Shown here one piece after another: positions 60,763 through 64,000 of a stretch of 64,000 nucleotides of DNA. Source of the DNA: Berberis thunbergii (Eukaryota > Streptophyta > Magnoliopsida > Ranunculales > Berberidaceae); contig QNQO01009177.1 of the NCBI GenBank assembly GCA_003290165.1, forward strand, positions 248,001-312,000. The letters are read 5' to 3'. Both the position numbers and the translations under genes were made by a program. The first letter of the stretch is position 1, and each line of letters begins with the position of its first letter. The notes under the pieces were generated by a model. That model was not told the DNA's origin and ran no database searches. It worked only from the letters and a program-made list of their open reading frames with translations.

Positions 60763-61056
60763 GCTATTTTTCCTGAGTTAGTAGGTCGTCTTATCGGTCC
60801 ACTGGGTCATTTCATGAAGTAGTTGTGCAGTCATGATGATTGAGTATGAGTGATTCTCTCGAGCGATGAATCACATTACTTGAGCGTGCACCAACTTGAA
60901 AGCAAGAAAGGCAGGAGTTCAGTTTTCTATATAAATCTCCTGCATGTGGAGTATATTTCCTTTACTCTTTTGATTTCAGAGATCTTGCTTTTTCGTGGTC
61001 TATTGTGCTTTTGACTTTGCTTAACCTTCGTATTCGAAAGATTGTACTTTCTCTCA

Positions 61057-63540
61057 TGGTGGGCCGGGATCAGCTTTCTGATGAACTGTTCGATAAAGAG
61101 CCATAAGTCTTTTGAGGAGAGGTTGCTCTCTGAATCTGATCTGGAAGTTCTCCATGAGACGTACAAGATTACCAATGATCTAGTGCTTTGGTCTTTGGGT
61201 GCTGATATGATGCCATTGTACCTTCCTGATGGGTTTATTTGTCTTCACCAAGGTATGCTTCAATCAAGTGTTTGTTTTCCTGTTATCAAGGAGATATGGG
61301 AGTTCTTGGCATACCTCGACATTGCATCCGCTCAACTTGTGCCGAACGAGTACAAGACTTTGATTGTCATTCTGATTAGAGCTAAGGACGCTGGTGTCAG
61401 AGTGTCTTTGAAGGCGATGCAATTGCTAACTTCTCCTCGGATAAACGAGCACGCTGTGTGTGTGCTGACATCGCCAGACTGCTTTGGTGAACTGCGTGGT
61501 GATTTTAAATCATGGCAGAAGTTTTGTTTTATGGCTCCTACGGACTCCACATATTTTGAGCTTGCTGGTCGTCCGGTCGAGCATGAATTTAGACCACTAA
61601 GTTGACTCCTTATCCGGTCTTGCTTGTGTTAACTCATATTAGATTGACCTGTTGTTGTTTTTGAATGGAGATTTTCTACTTCGCCTCTTTCGGCTGAAGA
61701 TCAAACAACTTTGGATGCGTTCCGCGACATGCCTTGTCTAGAGGTAGAAGATGTCGTTAAGCCTTACAATGTTGAGCGTAGAGGTCTGTGGACTCATTAA
61801 CATGTGGCTCTGTGTGTATCGGGTGAAGAAACCAAAGCATGAAGGTGCATCTGTTTTGCGGAAGAGGAAGCTGCCCAAGATCAAGGCTCAAAGCCCTTCG
61901 AGGAAGGCAAAAATAGATGAGGCACTTCCTTCTCCTGTGCATCCGAAGAGGTCTCGTGCATTGTCTAGGTCATTCCGTAGGCATCTGGTTTCATCGGAGG
62001 GACGTGATGATGTCGAGCAAGAGCTTGATGATATTGTTGAGGGGCGCAATGCTCAGGCAGTGGTCCCTATCTCCCTTCCTGACTTGGAGATGGAGTATTT
62101 GCAAATGGTTGGTGTTACCAAACTAAGCACCAAGCAGGCGGAGTTTATTAATAAAGTGTTGTTGCAGACGGGCATGGAAGCTTCGAATGGTCGTCATTTT
62201 TCAATAAAAAACTTTGAGCTCCGCCTCTTTTTGGATCATGAACCCGTTGAAGAATCGTTTGATTGTCGGTGTCATGGTGAAGGTTATCATTCTTATAGCC
62301 TGTACTGTGCTCCATCTCGTTCATGTCCTCATACCGACGACGGGTAAGGAATAACTCTCTTCTGTCTTCTTCGACAACTAATTTTGGACCAGCATGTGAA
62401 AGAGAGCCGACTGTTGTAGGTAAAAGGAAAGTTGTTGATGAGGGCCCTAATGCAGTGAATACGGCTAAGGGCGGTGCTGGGGTGATTCTGGTTCCGATTG
62501 ATTTTCATCTGGATGCTTGGATCAATCTATTTGCTCCAGATGTAATAAGGATGAGCAACCAAGCTTGGCAACAGGAGGTTGACATCTCTTATGTTGCGAG
62601 GAAGCATATCAGCAGGTGGAATGACTGGCTGGAGATGTTATATTTGAATAAAGGGTAGAAACATCTTGTGCTAGGGATGTTATATCTGAATAAAGTGGCC
62701 GCATCTGAAATTGAAGTCGAGGCCACTCATGAGAGGATGTATACCATTGAGCAAGTCTTTGCAAACTTGCAGAAGTCATACTCTGACACTCTCCACGAGA
62801 GTAAGACGTTGAGGAAGCAACTTGAAGCCTTTTCAAATACTGGAGCGGAGTCCAGGTCTATTAGGTAGAAGGCTCACTTGGAGGCACTTGAATCCGACTT
62901 GGCGGGGGCATTCCGCAAGGGATCGGTTTGAAAAAGAATTGAACCTTGTTCGTCATGACGTGCAGTTTGCTCGTGAGGTTGTGGCTACATTGTTGAACTG
63001 CAGGCTTTGGAATGCTGAGTGGATAAAAAAGGAGTCCAAGTAGACTGTCCCAATGTCAGCAATTGGATGCCAACGTTAAGTTCCATGCCAAGAGTGCGCG
63101 AACCGCTGGAGAGCATTTACTTCTGGTGCAGAATGAGCTGAATATCGCTAATGATAAGCTGGATGTTGAGCAGTCCAAGACTGAAATCCTGTCGTGCAAG
63201 TTGGAACAACTGAAGCAGGAGCTCACTTAGTTAAGAGGGCACAAAGAGAAGCTTCTCAAGGCCTAGGGCACTTTTGAATTCAGCAGAGTTGTGCATGGAA
63301 GACTGGAGCTGTTGCATTTGATGAAGGAGGAGCATCCCGAGTTTGATCTCTCCTATTATAAAGAGATTGCATATGCATAGTTTTTTGGAGTTCCTTCCGA
63401 TTCGTCTGAAGAAGAAGGCGACCTTGATAAAGGGGATCAAGGGGTAGCACCTACGGATGTGTCTCTTGCTAAGTGTAGTTCTGTTGTATATGACTCTCCT
63501 TTTGATGGGGTGAATCTTGTATTCAAATTTGCAAATGAAT
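61057..63540 (+). pseudogene. antisense extra ORF of copy C (putative gypsy type transposon protein)
   Basis: From about 61057 (MVGRDQLSDELFDKEP) the plus strand encodes the conserved N-terminal domain in two adjoining frames: GADMMPLYLPDGFICLHQGM, FLAYLDIASAQLVPNEYKTL (about 61302-61361) and SPRINEHAVCVLTSPDCFGE. Next come basic linkers (61830-61990) and, from about 62500, WINLFAPDVIRMSNQAWQQE, then a coiled-coil region to about 63200. The tail FFGVPSDSSEEEGDLDKGD ends near 63540. At least six stops or shifts interrupt it. The domain AQLVPN motif is shared with copy A. Function unknown. Confidence 0.75.
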
Positions 63541-64000
63541 AGTACTTCACACTTGTTTCTCTTCCTTTACTTTTTCTGCTAGCTTTTACATGCTTTCTCT
63601 TATTTCGACATCAATTGTCACACGAGGAACTTTGCTGGGCTAGGAAGCTTATGTTTGATTTGTTGTTGGGAGCTCTAACTTTTTGTGCTGCAATAGTTTG
63701 TGCATTTTTGGTCAGACTCCTTTTTAGAGACCGGGAAGTGTAATACACCTTCTGTCTGGTGGCTTGGTTGTCTAATTGACCAACAGTTGTTGTTGTTATA
63801 AGCGTATTAGCTAGACTGTGGACCCAACACTTGCACCTTTGGAGATGATCAGACAACAGTCCTTGCGAGTCGTCTGGGTCGAGTTTCAGAACTTTGACCG
63901 AACTTTAGACTCGTTTTTGTTTGCTATTTGTAAAATAGGCTTAATTGGACCGGGTTTGTTGTCACCAGTTATGACTGACTAAACCAGGGTCAAGTTTCGG
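63541..64000. other. spacer of copy C at the window edge
   Basis: By position this is the spacer between the antisense ORF and pol. The minus-strand frame 63856-63611 has no recognisable pol motif. Confidence 0.4.

Larger units (their letters stand above)
60080..64000 (-). mobile_element. Ty3/gypsy copy C, 3' part only (runs off the window)
   Basis: Same plan as copy A: on the minus strand an LTR (60762-60080), with the antisense extra ORF (61057-63540, plus strand) upstream of it. Pol would lie beyond 64000. The antisense protein is clearly related to copies A and B but diverged, so C is a separate family member. Confidence 0.7.

Overview
The window is AT-rich plant nuclear DNA, almost certainly from a eudicot. 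It shows split genes with plant-type introns, a WAK-like receptor kinase, Tat-type Ty3/gypsy remnants and CACTA transposons with 3-bp target duplications. I could not identify the species. Only two loci look like ordinary host genes: the first exon of a minus-strand gene at the left edge (503-562), and a complete three-exon WAKL14-like receptor kinase (37849-43429). Nearly everything else is nested mobile DNA.

Layout: (1) 1-993 is the 5' end of a host gene plus AT-rich repeat. (2) 994-21522 holds two damaged, head-to-head Ty3/gypsy (Tat-type) copies. Each has a pol remnant, a convergent antisense extra ORF of the 'putative gypsy type transposon' family, and a TGAT...ATCA LTR of about 556 bp. 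Copy A is split by CACTA-1 (4695-15238, TSD gta). (3) 21523-25665 holds degenerate repeats. (4) 25666-37112 is a tiny MULE-type MITE (9-bp TSD aattaaata) that received CACTA-2 (25738-37097, TSD tgt). (5) 37122-43703 is the WAKL14-like gene with a MULE-type MITE in each intron. (6) 43704-57805 is a 14.1-kb MULE-like element with 1.2-kb terminal inverted repeats and an exact 9-bp TSD (aatttgtaa). It carries a LOG-family ('lysine decarboxylase-like') gene that has an in-frame stop and is split by CACTA-3 (45833-54898, TSD ttg). (7) 57806-60079 is a cluster of small foldback elements. (8) 60080-64000 is the 3' part of a third, related gypsy element.

The most notable content is the three CACTA elements. 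They share termini (CACTACACCAAAA), arrays of short palindromes around AACGGTTTTAAACCGT, and a conserved inner junction. None shows a recognisable transposase. Instead they are packed with intron-containing fragments of unrelated host genes. CACTA-1 carries a nucleotide-sugar transporter, UBX, YTH, DnaJ, a TGA bZIP factor and an AGT2-type aminotransferase. CACTA-2 carries an OTU peptidase, soluble pyrophosphatase and COX6a. CACTA-3 carries a CtpA protease, O-acetylserine (thiol) lyase, an AGO4-clade Argonaute PIWI region and an unidentified Cys-containing exon. Every recognised host exon points the same way relative to the element's own polarity: inward from the end that carries a leader-like block with a splice donor. 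The elements therefore look like directional exon-trapping Pack-CACTA elements able to make chimeric spliced transcripts.

Family assignments come from recognising motifs by eye, without database searches. Exon limits are placed on visible GT/AG sites and are approximate where stated.
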